From NCBI GenBank assembly GCA_043392685.1, contig JBHZGM010000010.1: a stretch of DNA of 64,000 nt. One strand, 5' to 3'. Source of the stretch: Metapseudomonas sp043392685 (GTDB lineage Bacteria; Pseudomonadota; Gammaproteobacteria; Pseudomonadales; Pseudomonadaceae). Each line of letters opens with the position of its first letter. Positions within the stretch are counted from its first letter, which is position 1. The notes under the pieces were generated by a model. The model ran no database searches, was not told the DNA's origin, and worked only from the letters and a program-made list of their open reading frames with translations. Shown one piece after another: positions 39,807 to 47,342 of the stretch. Position numbers and translations under genes: made by a program.

Positions 39807-40796
39807 TCACACGAACACCCTTTCCAACGCTTCTTCCGGTGCCGGATAAGCGCTGTCGCGGGCGAACTGCACGGCGGCATCTACACGGCTGCGGGCGCGC
39901 TCGTCGATGTCGGCTGCGGCAATTTCGTCCAGCACCCCCAGCTCCAGCAGGCGCTGGCGGTAAGCGGGGATCGGGTCCTTGGCCAACAGGGCCTCCTTCT
40001 CGCCGGCCGGGCGGTAGGTTTCGCCGTCGCCCATGAAGTGGCCGGCCAGGCGGTGGGTCTCGATCTCGATCAGGGTCGGCCCTTCCCCAGCGCGGGCACG
40101 GGCGATGGCCTCACCGGCGGCAGCGAATATGGCGTCGGCGTCGTTACCGGGGACGAACACGCCGGACATGCCATAGGCGGCGGCACGCAAGTAATTGCGC
40201 TCGATGGCGGTGGAAGCGGCCTTGGCCACCGAGATGCCCCAAGCGTTGTCCTCGATGACGAACACCACCGGCAGCTTCCACAGCGCTGCCAGGTTCAGCG
40301 TTTCGTGGAAGGCGCCCTGGTTCGCAGCGCCTTCGCCCAGATAGGCCACGGCGACGCCGGACTTCCCCTGCAACTGGCGCGACAGTGCGGCCCCCACGGC
40401 TGGGCCCATGCCTTGGGCAATGATGCCGGAGCAGGAGAAATTCACCCTGGCGTCGAACAGGTGCATGTGGCCGCCCCGGCCACCGGACAGGCCGGTCTTC
40501 TTGCCGAAGATTTCGGCGACCATCTCGTCCAGGTCGACGCCCTTGGCCACGGCTATGTGGTGCGGACGATGGGTGGCGGTGACGATGTCTTCGGCCGTCA
40601 GATGGGCGCAGACACCCACGGCGCAAGGTTCCTGGCCGTTGGACAAGTGCATTTCGCCGGGGATGGGCCCGTTGGCCATGTTGAAGACCGGCGTCTTGCC
40701 TTCCATGTAGATGCGTTCGATGGACTCTTCCAGGTAGCGGCTGACGAGCATCTGCTCGAGCATCCAGCGGCGCTGGTCGTTACTGGGTGTGGTCAT
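39807..40796 (-). CDS. Acetoin/2-oxoacid dehydrogenase E1 alpha subunit
   Basis: A 329-residue TPP-dependent E1 alpha. The ThDP motif runs from GEGAANQGAFHETLNLAALW at 154 to the Asn of VIEDNAWG at 184, and GMGPAVGAALSRQ precedes it. GGRGGHMHLFDARVNF is the phosphorylation-loop region without a eukaryotic-type Ser. Its length and motifs suit AcoA. It follows the GMC gene by twelve bases and has GGAG before its start, so it belongs to the same operon. Confidence 0.9.
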   Translation of the reverse strand: MTTPSNDQRRWMLEQMLVSRYLEESIERIYMEGKTPVFNMANGPIPGEMHLSNGQEPCAVGVCAHLTAEDIVTATHRPHHIAVAKGVDLDEMVAEIFGKKTGLSGGRGGHMHLFDARVNFSCSGIIAQGMGPAVGAALSRQLQGKSGVAVAYLGEGAANQGAFHETLNLAALWKLPVVFVIEDNAWGISVAKAASTAIERNYLRAAAYGMSGVFVPGNDADAIFAAAGEAIARARAGEGPTLIEIETHRLAGHFMGDGETYRPAGEKEALLAKDPIPAYRQRLLELGVLDEIAAADIDERARSRVDAAVQFARDSAYPAPEEALERVFV

Positions 40797-40808
40797 GGGG
40801 TCGGCTCC

Positions 40809-42389
40809 TCAAAGGGCGCGCTGATTGATCAGCGAACCGATGTGCTCGGCCTGGCGCAGGGCCAGGGCGACAATGGTCAACGTCGGGTTCTGCCCGCCGC
40901 TGGTGGTGAACTGGCTGCCGTCGGAGACAAACAGGTTGGGGATGTCGTGGCTCTGGCCCCACTTGTTCACCACGCCGTCGGCGGCCTTGGCGCTCATGCG
41001 GTTGGTGCCCATGTTGTGGCTGGCCGGGTAGGACGGCAGGCGGATGACTTCCGTGGCGCCGACCGCCTCGTAGCACTTGCGGGTCTGCTCCACGCCGTGA
41101 TCGCGCATGGCGTTGTCGAAAGGATGGTCGTCCTTGTGCACCACCGGAATCGGCAGCCCGTATTGATCCTTCTCGGTGCCGTGGAGGGTGATGCGGTTGC
41201 TCTCCATGGGCAGGTCCTCGCCGCACAGCCAGACGCCGGACATGTGGTCGTAGCGCTCCATCTTCGCCGTGAAGGCACGACCCCAGCCCTGCGGGGTCGG
41301 GTCGAGGAAGGCGGACATGAACGGTAGGCCGAGAGAGAGGATTTCCAGTCGGTAACCGCCGACGAATCCGCGCGAGGTATTGTTGTACGACTCGTCCGAA
41401 ATGATCCCGGCACAGGTGGTCCCCCTGTACATGTGAACCGGCTTGGGAAGAACCGCATAGATCCCGGCGGTGGTGTGGCACATGTAGTTGCGCCCCACCT
41501 GGCCAGAGGAGTTGGCCAGGCCATCCTTGAACATCGAGGATTCCGAGTTGAGCAGCAGGCGCGGCGACTCGATGGAGTTGCCGGCGACGCACACCACTCT
41601 GGCCTTCTGCCGTTGTTGCCGGCCCTGGGCGTCGGCGTAGACCACTCCGGTGACCCGGCCGCGGGCGTCATGCTCGATACGCAGCGCCATGCTCTGCGGA
41701 CGCACCTCGCAGTTGCCGGTGGCCTCAGCGCGGGGGATGTCGGTGTAGAGAGTCGACCACTTGGCGCCGATGCGGCAGCCCTGCATGCAGAAGCCGATCT
41801 GCATGCAACCCGGCCGGCTGTCGTACGGCTGGGTGTTGATCGCCATCGGCCCGGACTGGATTTCCTTGTAGCCAATGCGCTGAGCCCCGGCGGCCAGTAC
41901 CTTGAAGGAGTTGTGCCACTGGTGGTACGGCATCCCGGTGCTCGGACCGGTCACCCCCATGTGCTTCTCGGCCTTGACGTACCAGGGCTCCAGCTCCTCA
42001 TAGCTGATCGGCCAGTCCAGCATGTTGGCGCCCTTGATTTCGCCATTCTCGGTGCGCATGCGGAATTCGAAATCGCGAAAGCGCAGGGCGACGCCGGCCC
42101 AGTGCACCGAACTGCCGCCGACCGCCTTGACGATCCAGGCCGGCAGATTCGGATGGTTGCGCGCCACGTCCCAACCGCCGGTGGCGATACGTTTGTCGAG
42201 CCAGGAAATCTTGTTGAACATGGCCCACTCATCGTTCTCGATGTCGGACATCTCGTAACGTTTGCCAGCTTCCAGTACCACGGTACGGATACCTTGCCGG
42301 GCCAGGGCGTGGGCCAGGGTGCCGCCGCCGGCACCCGAACCGATGATGACGACGACGTCGCTGTCGTCCTGGGAGAATTTCGCTGCCAT
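40809..42389 (-). CDS. GMC-family oxidoreductase (gluconate/alcohol dehydrogenase large subunit type)
   Basis: A 526-residue FAD flavoprotein. GSGAGGGTLAHALARQG is the FAD Rossmann motif near the N-terminus, and VVLEAGKRYE the adenine-binding strand. The catalytic region near the C-terminus has SHNMGTNRM and QNPTLTIVALALRQAEHI. No signal peptide is seen; it would be carried across the membrane with the Tat-signal small subunit encoded just upstream (as in gluconate 2-dehydrogenase and fructose dehydrogenase). No haem subunit gene is adjacent, which differs from the three-subunit enzymes. Substrate: an alcohol or polyol, not determined. Start at 42389 follows GAGG. Confidence 0.9.
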   Translation of the reverse strand: MAAKFSQDDSDVVVIIGSGAGGGTLAHALARQGIRTVVLEAGKRYEMSDIENDEWAMFNKISWLDKRIATGGWDVARNHPNLPAWIVKAVGGSSVHWAGVALRFRDFEFRMRTENGEIKGANMLDWPISYEELEPWYVKAEKHMGVTGPSTGMPYHQWHNSFKVLAAGAQRIGYKEIQSGPMAINTQPYDSRPGCMQIGFCMQGCRIGAKWSTLYTDIPRAEATGNCEVRPQSMALRIEHDARGRVTGVVYADAQGRQQRQKARVVCVAGNSIESPRLLLNSESSMFKDGLANSSGQVGRNYMCHTTAGIYAVLPKPVHMYRGTTCAGIISDESYNNTSRGFVGGYRLEILSLGLPFMSAFLDPTPQGWGRAFTAKMERYDHMSGVWLCGEDLPMESNRITLHGTEKDQYGLPIPVVHKDDHPFDNAMRDHGVEQTRKCYEAVGATEVIRLPSYPASHNMGTNRMSAKAADGVVNKWGQSHDIPNLFVSDGSQFTTSGGQNPTLTIVALALRQAEHIGSLINQRAL

Positions 42390-42440
42390 GGGGTTAACCC
42401 TCATTGTTGGAATGGATGGAGCCGCGAAGGGAGTGACCGC

Positions 42441-42959
42441 TCAGAGCCAGTCGAGGTCGTTGAAGCCACGCGCGATGTAACCGCCCTTCTCCACCGACGA
42501 GCCCTCGTAGCCGAACAGAGGGAACAGGGTCTTGTTGTCGTAGAGGCCGAACATCAGCGCGCTGCGGGTTTCACGGAAGAAGGGGGTGGTTTCGATCTCG
42601 CGCAACAGCGCAACGCGGTCGTCTTCGTTGGCAATGTCCTCGAAGGCTCGGTCATGCACGGCTCGGGCGCGGGCCTGCAACGCGTTGATGCCTTCACGAA
42701 CCAGGTCCGGCTTCTTGCCAACCAGCTCGAACAGCGACTTGGCGTAAGGCGCATCGCCGAGGCGGTCGTGGGGATAGATGTCGCGACCCATGCGCAGCAG
42801 GCCGGCGGGCAGTTGGGGCAGCACGTCATCGGCGAGGACTTTGACCGGGATGAGCTGCCCGGCGACGGCGGTGGCGCCGATGATCAGCGCGGACTGACCC
42901 GATAGGCTGAGGAAGCGTCGGCGGCTCAGAGGGCCGCTCAGAGAGGAAGAGTCATGCAT
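42441..42959 (-). CDS. Gluconate 2-dehydrogenase subunit 3-like protein with Tat signal
   Basis: A 172-residue small subunit of GMC dehydrogenases. The N-terminus has PLSRRRFLSLSGQS, a consensus twin-arginine motif, and a hydrophobic stretch ending near VLA (residue ~43). The remaining part shows the compact Gluconate_2-dh3 pattern, including DPHDR-like PHDRLGDAPYAKSLFEL. It exports the folded GMC flavoprotein and helps assemble it. Start at 42959 follows GGAG by seven bases. First gene of the eight-gene operon behind the -24/-12 element at 43065-43079. Confidence 0.88.
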   Translation of the reverse strand: MHDSSSLSGPLSRRRFLSLSGQSALIIGATAVAGQLIPVKVLADDVLPQLPAGLLRMGRDIYPHDRLGDAPYAKSLFELVGKKPDLVREGINALQARARAVHDRAFEDIANEDDRVALLREIETTPFFRETRSALMFGLYDNKTLFPLFGYEGSSVEKGGYIARGFNDLDWL

Positions 42960-43064
42960 GGCAGAGCTCCAGGCTATTGCCGGCACGCCTGCAAGGTGGG
43001 AACAGGTGTGGCGACGTTGTTGTTATTCGTCCGGGTGCCTTTTCGGCCCCTCGATAGCCATGGA

Positions 43065-43079
43065 GCAGCTTGTGTGCCA
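43065..43079 (-). promoter_or_regulatory. Sigma-54 (-24/-12) promoter of the GMC/aco-type operon
   Basis: Minus-strand TGGCACACAAGCTGC: GG and GC are ten bases apart, matching TGGCAC-N5-TTGC. It lies about 105 bases before the ATG of the first gene, so a leader of roughly 95 bases is expected. Confidence 0.8.
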
Positions 43080-43154
43080 ATGCCGCGGAATGTCTATAAC
43101 ACCATGTTTTTAAAGGGTTTTATTTAACGAGAAAGACATCCTGGAGGCAGGACC

Positions 43155-43204
43155 TGTAAAGCGCAGGCTTTACACCTGTAAGCATCCTTCCAATCGCTTT
43201 ACAG
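43155..43204 (-). promoter_or_regulatory. Palindromic upstream activator sites for the GMC operon
   Basis: Two inverted-repeat elements overlap here. TGTAAAGCGCAGGCTTTACA is at 43155-43174, TTACACCTGTAA at 43170-43181, and CTGTAAGC at 43176-43183 pairs with GCTTTACAG at 43196-43204. The half-site TGTAA recurs. The 12-mer sits 90 bases from the -24/-12 element. Candidate binding site of the AcoR-like activator at 44563-46512. Confidence 0.7.
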
Positions 43205-43262
43205 CCGTATGGAAGTCGATTGGTTGTCATGGATTCCTCCCCTGATGCGACGAGAAGAACCT

Positions 43263-43284
43263 AAAAAAGGGGCCCGTGGGCCCC
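43263..43284 (-). terminator. Intrinsic terminator of the outer-membrane gene
   Basis: On the minus strand GGGGCCC and GGGCCCC form a stem with an AC centre followed by TTTTTT. It separates the outer-membrane gene at 43309-44232 from the GMC operon promoter. Confidence 0.85.
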
Positions 43285-43308
43285 AAGAGAACGGACCGTC
43301 CAGACCGC

Positions 43309-44232
43309 TCAGAACACCTGCATCAGGCGTACGTTCAACCTGTGCTCTTCGCGAAAGCCGTTTTCCACCGCGAAATCCCGTCCATAGGTGGCCGCGACCT
43401 GGGTCTTCGGCAGGAAGAACCAGGAGAAGCCGAGGTTCCACTTGCCGGTCTCCTGGCGATCATCCAGTTGGAGGTCATCGACGCGGCTGGCGCCGCCATC
43501 GAGCCACGACAGGCCGGCGCGCAGGTCCGCCTGCGGGGTCAACTGGTAGCGCAGGAAGCCCTGGTACTGGTAGCTGGGTTTCTGCCTCTGGGTCCAACGG
43601 CCGCTGCCGTAATGGTTGTTGCGCCCGTAAAACATCACATCGGCGGCCAGGTCCAGGGAGAGGTTTTCGGTCAGCCCGGTAACGTAGGCGGCTTGCACGT
43701 TCAGCTTCCAGCGGTTCTCGCCGAGGTTGAGATCGTCATCGGCGTCGTACTCGCCCAAGGGCAGGAACAGATAGGGAGTAATGCCCAAGTAGCGGCGGCG
43801 CTCCGGTTCATTGATCAGCCAGAGAGGCATGGCCAGGATCGGATCGGCCAGGCCACTGGAGTCACCCAAGCCCTGGCGCCCGTCCAGGCGCCCGAATGGC
43901 AGCAGCACTTGAGGCGCCACACGAAAGCCTCCGATGTCGGAATAGTGGACCAGGCGCAATATCCCGATCTCCGAGTCCAGCCCCGGCGCGTCGGGTAGGC
44001 TGTGCCCCGCGCGGTACAGCCGATCACGCTCGGCCCCTTGCAGGTAGAGCAGGCCCAATGTGGTGCCGGCAGGCGCGGCCACATAGTCGCCGGCATCGAG
44101 GTCCAACGCGCTGGCCGGCCATGTGGCAGTGAGTCCGCCGGCCAGAAGTACGAGGCCCCACGCAGCGGCCCAGGTTCGGTTGTCGAGTGACGAGGGACCA
44201 GTCACGCTGGTCCGTTGCAGGTAAGGCAGCAT
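43309..44232 (-). CDS. Outer-membrane protein, phenol meta-pathway (MetA-like) family
   Basis: A 307-residue exported protein. The signal ends near ASA-LDL; the mature part begins with YVAAPAGTTLGLLYLQG and consists of alternating aromatic strands, ending in RLNVRLMQVF, typical of a beta-barrel with terminal Phe. It resembles the SphA/MetA transporters found with aromatic and other catabolic genes. Start at 44232 follows GAGG and a Crc-type ACAACAAGAAA. A -24/-12 element and a TTACA-N2-TGTAA operator lie upstream. It probably admits the regulon substrate. Confidence 0.85.
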   Translation of the reverse strand: MLPYLQRTSVTGPSSLDNRTWAAAWGLVLLAGGLTATWPASALDLDAGDYVAAPAGTTLGLLYLQGAERDRLYRAGHSLPDAPGLDSEIGILRLVHYSDIGGFRVAPQVLLPFGRLDGRQGLGDSSGLADPILAMPLWLINEPERRRYLGITPYLFLPLGEYDADDDLNLGENRWKLNVQAAYVTGLTENLSLDLAADVMFYGRNNHYGSGRWTQRQKPSYQYQGFLRYQLTPQADLRAGLSWLDGGASRVDDLQLDDRQETGKWNLGFSWFFLPKTQVAATYGRDFAVENGFREEHRLNVRLMQVF

Positions 44233-44244
44233 CGAGCATCCTCG

Positions 44245-44255
44245 TTTCTTGTTGT
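44245..44255 (-). promoter_or_regulatory. Crc/Hfq-type A-rich motif before outer-membrane gene
   Basis: Minus-strand ACAACAAGAAA directly before the GAGG ribosome site of the outer-membrane protein gene. Confidence 0.55.
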
Positions 44256-44286
44256 AGTACCCCGGTGGGGGCCGAGGTAGCGCGGC

Positions 44287-44301
44287 GCAGAATGCGTGCC
44301 A
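44287..44301 (-). promoter_or_regulatory. Sigma-54 (-24/-12) promoter of the outer-membrane gene
   Basis: Minus-strand TGGCACGCATTCTGC: it matches TGGCACG-N4-TTGC except for C at one -12 position, with ten bases between GG and GC. It is about 55 bases before the ATG. Confidence 0.85.
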
Positions 44302-44392
44302 AACCGTTGAATGATCCTTCAAGGCTATGAATCAAAAGGATTTCTCAGCCACGAGAAGAAAGCCCGATGCTCTCCTTCGAGTGTTCGGGGTA

Positions 44393-44404
44393 TTACAGGT
44401 GTAA
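44393..44404. promoter_or_regulatory. Activator site TTACAGGTGTAA
   Basis: TTACAGGTGTAA is the reverse complement of the 12-mer found before the GMC operon and again sits about 91 bases upstream of its -24/-12 element. It lies in the region shared with the divergent activator gene and could also serve autoregulation. Confidence 0.7.
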
Positions 44405-44503
44405 GAAAGATGCGTCTGACCCCGACTAACAGGCAGGTGACGCCGGAGGGCTAAACTCGTAAGGTGATTGCACTGGTGCCAGGCAGCTCTCTGTGCAACC
44501 GGT

Positions 44504-44518
44504 CAACAAGAACAAGAT
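44504..44518 (+). promoter_or_regulatory. Crc/Hfq-type A-rich motif before the activator gene
   Basis: CAACAAGAACAAGAT lies 44 bases before the ATG of the sigma-54 activator, within the likely leader. Confidence 0.45.
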
Positions 44519-44562
44519 CGTCACGGATCTCGGGCGCCTCACCCTCGAGTCCGGGAGGCCGC

Positions 44563-46512
44563 ATGAGCATCATTTCGACCCCCAGCCTGCATATCGACAC
44601 CGTACTGTCCTATGCCAGTGACGGTGCCGGGCACGAATCCATCATCACCCGCTCCTGGAAACGCTGTATCCAGGATTACGGCCTGGATCCGGCAAAGCCA
44701 GCGCTTCCGCGTTTCGTCCCGCGTCAGGTATTGCGAGAACACCAGGACCATGCAGACGAGCTGATCAATGTGGCGCGGGCCGGTGTCGAGCAGTTGTACC
44801 GGCACATCGCCGAACTCGGCTACGTCATACTCCTTACCGATAACCGGGGTATCACCGTACAGTTTCTCGGTGATCCGCTGGATGAAGCGGCACATCGCAA
44901 AACCGGCCTTTATCTGGGTGCCGACTGGAGTGAAGACCATGCCGGGACCTGCGCGGTGGGAACCTGCATCAAGGAGCAGCAGCCGCTGACCTGTCACCAT
45001 CATGATCATTTCAGCGCTCACCACATCACCCTGACCTGTACCGCCGTCCCCATCTTCAATCCCCAGGGACAGCTATTGGCGGTGCTCGATATCTCGGCAT
45101 TGAAATCGCCCCCGTCCAAGGAGTCGCAGCTATTTGCCCTGCAACTGGTCAAGCAGTACGCGCGGATGATCGAAGATGCCTACTTCCTGCGTCGCTACCG
45201 TACAGAGCACATCCTCTGCTTCGACCGATCCCGCGAGTTCGTCCTGATCAATCGTCAGTATCTGCTGGCGCTTGCCGGGGACGGCAGTCTCCTGGCAGCC
45301 AACACCGCGGCCCGGGGGCTGCTCGCCGATTGTGGCCTGCAGTTGGCGGAGCGGCCGTCGGCGCTGGCTCGCAGAGTCGGCATCGAGGATCTGTTCGACT
45401 GCGTGCCTGAAGATATCTTCAGCATTCCTCACGCCAGTTCCGACCAGGTGCGCGCCTTCCGCACTCACCGACAGAACGCCCTGTTCTTTGCCGCATTGAT
45501 GGAACCCAGCCGTGCGTCTGCCGCCCCCGAGGCCCAGCGCACCAATCAGGAACGCTGCCCACTGGACGAGTTGGCCGATGACGACCCGGTCATGCGCAAA
45601 ATGCTGGCACGTGCCAAACGACTGTGCAGCGAGCCGCTGAACGTATTGCTCAATGGCGAAACCGGTACAGGCAAAGAGCGCCTTGCCCGCGCCCTGCACG
45701 ACAGCAGCAACAGGCGCAAAGCCCCCTTCATCGCCATCAACTGCGCTGCGATGCCCGAATCATTGATCGAGAGCGAACTCTTCGGTTACCAGCCCGGCAC
45801 CTTCACTGGGGCACGCAGCAAGGGTATGCGAGGACTGATCCAGCAAGCCGATGGCGGCACGCTCTTCCTGGATGAAATCGGTGACATGCCACTGCACCTG
45901 CAGACAAGGCTGCTGCGCGTGCTTGCCGAGCAGGAAGTGATGCCGCTGGGCGGCGAAAAGCCGATCAAGGTCGATATCCGTGTCATCGCGGCGAGTCACC
46001 GCGACCTGCGGCAAATGATCGAACAAAGCGAGTTCCGCGAAGACCTCTACTACCGACTCAATGGCGCAATCCTGCGCCTGCCTGCACTGCGCGAACGGGC
46101 CGACAAGAATTACCTGATAGAGCGCATATTCAGAGAGCTCTGTGATCAACGCCAACGTCCCGCTCGAATCCGGGGCGACGCCATGAGTGCTCTCCTCGGC
46201 TATGCCTGGCCAGGCAATATTCGCGAGTTACGCAATGCGCTGCAATTTGCCTTGGCCACCGCCGAGACTGATGAAATCACGGTCAACGACCTGCCCGAAG
46301 AATGCCTGCCGAGCGTCAATCCAAGGCAGGTCATGAGCTCTATTTCAGGCCTAGAGCAGCAGACATCCCATGGGCGTGCAATCGAAGATTGCTTGCGCCG
46401 ACAGCGCTGGAATGTCAGCGCTGCAGCGCGTGAGTTGGGTATGTCGCGCCCGACCCTCTATCGCTGGATGAAACTTCATCACATCGTTCCGCCCAACGCC
46501 CTGGACAGCTAA
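44563..46512 (+). CDS. AcoR-type sigma-54-dependent transcriptional activator
   Basis: A 649-residue bacterial enhancer-binding protein. The N-terminal ~300 residues contain a GAF-like sensor (VILLTDNRG, then WSEDHAGTCAVGTC as in AcoR). The AAA+ domain has Walker A GETGTGKE near 364, GTFTGA near 412 (the sigma-54 loop, Thr replacing the Ala of GAFTGA), and Walker B GGTLFLDEIGDM. A Fis-type HTH (SAAARELGMSRPTLYRWMK) ends the protein. Start at 44563 follows GGGAGG. It is divergent from the outer-membrane gene, and both sigma-54 promoters carry its likely operator. AcoR proteins respond to acetoin; the inducer here is unproven. Confidence 0.9.
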   Translation: MSIISTPSLHIDTVLSYASDGAGHESIITRSWKRCIQDYGLDPAKPALPRFVPRQVLREHQDHADELINVARAGVEQLYRHIAELGYVILLTDNRGITVQFLGDPLDEAAHRKTGLYLGADWSEDHAGTCAVGTCIKEQQPLTCHHHDHFSAHHITLTCTAVPIFNPQGQLLAVLDISALKSPPSKESQLFALQLVKQYARMIEDAYFLRRYRTEHILCFDRSREFVLINRQYLLALAGDGSLLAANTAARGLLADCGLQLAERPSALARRVGIEDLFDCVPEDIFSIPHASSDQVRAFRTHRQNALFFAALMEPSRASAAPEAQRTNQERCPLDELADDDPVMRKMLARAKRLCSEPLNVLLNGETGTGKERLARALHDSSNRRKAPFIAINCAAMPESLIESELFGYQPGTFTGARSKGMRGLIQQADGGTLFLDEIGDMPLHLQTRLLRVLAEQEVMPLGGEKPIKVDIRVIAASHRDLRQMIEQSEFREDLYYRLNGAILRLPALRERADKNYLIERIFRELCDQRQRPARIRGDAMSALLGYAWPGNIRELRNALQFALATAETDEITVNDLPEECLPSVNPRQVMSSISGLEQQTSHGRAIEDCLRRQRWNVSAAARELGMSRPTLYRWMKLHHIVPPNALDS

Positions 46513-46523
46513 GCGATGACCTC

Positions 46524-46565
46524 AAGTGCCCTGGCCGGCTCCAGGCGGGGCCGGCCGGGGCACTT
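46524..46565 (+). terminator. Hairpin after the activator gene
   Basis: AAGTGCCCTGGCCGG and CCGGCCGGGGCACTT form a long GC-rich stem with a short loop, beginning 12 bases after the stop. The following sequence is not T-rich. Confidence 0.6.
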
Positions 46566-46573
46566 GCGCCGAA

Positions 46574-46786
46574 TCAGTGCTCAGGCGTGCGCGGATTCCA
46601 CAAAAGACGCGTCAATCCTCTCTCATAACCCATCCCATCGGGGAAGCTGACCAGTTCCAGCTGCAGACCCCAGGGCGCCAGAAAGTACACCCACGTCAGT
46701 CCTTTGGCCGGGCCTTCGGTGAAGGTCGATGGAGTATCCAGTACCTGTACGCCACGAGACTTGAGGTAATCGACCGCTGATTTCAT
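46574..46786 (-). pseudogene. C-terminal fragment of a VOC/glyoxalase-family protein
   Basis: A 70-residue frame with the terminal beta-strand segment of a vicinal-oxygen-chelate protein: VDYLKSRGVQVLDTPSTF, TWVYFLAPWGLQLELVSFP. The Glu in LQLELV is the usual metal ligand of the last strand. The first half, with the His ligand, is missing upstream of 46786, so the gene is truncated. It lies in a decayed zone: 46787-47342 has no gene I can support. Confidence 0.6.
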
Positions 46787-47342
46787 CGCTGACCTTTGGG
46801 ATTTGGATCAGGCGGCAGTCTTAGAGGCTGCGCAGCGCCAACGAGCATCACTAAGGAACCCGCCCCATACTGCGCAAACTGCTTCAGCAGGAGCTAACCC
46901 AGACCGAGAGGCTGTTATCGAGCTTCGAATTGGTGATTTGATCGTTCGTACGGTCGCGGCCAGCACGATGCCAACGTGTCAAACGCACGCTGCTATGCAC
47001 AGGTCGCATGGAAATTCCTGGCAATGCTGCTTTTTCCCTTGGTTTTCAAAGTCAGGGAGGAGCTTGCCGAGGTCTGCATCATTCGGGGACAACTGCTCCG
47101 CTCACGGCAATGGCACGTAAAGCCTGGACCCAGTGCTTCAACCACCAGGCACCAAGATAACGGCCATACCTTGGCGGTTGCGCCTCAGAATCAAATCTAA
47201 TCAGCATACTGGCCCGGATGACGCCCCCGCTGGAGTGCTGTCGAGCACTACCGCAACTCCACCAGAACCGCAGGCACAGGGGAAAGCCTAACGATGACGC
47301 GCCCCCTGCCCTGCGTATTCAGGTGAACGGCTATCGGCGTCT
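46787..47342. other. Decayed intergenic stretch without a supported gene
   Basis: Short open frames exist on the plus strand, but none has family motifs, a ribosome site or sensible composition. The stretch separates the VOC fragment from the DUF1254 gene and looks like degraded coding DNA. Confidence 0.35.
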
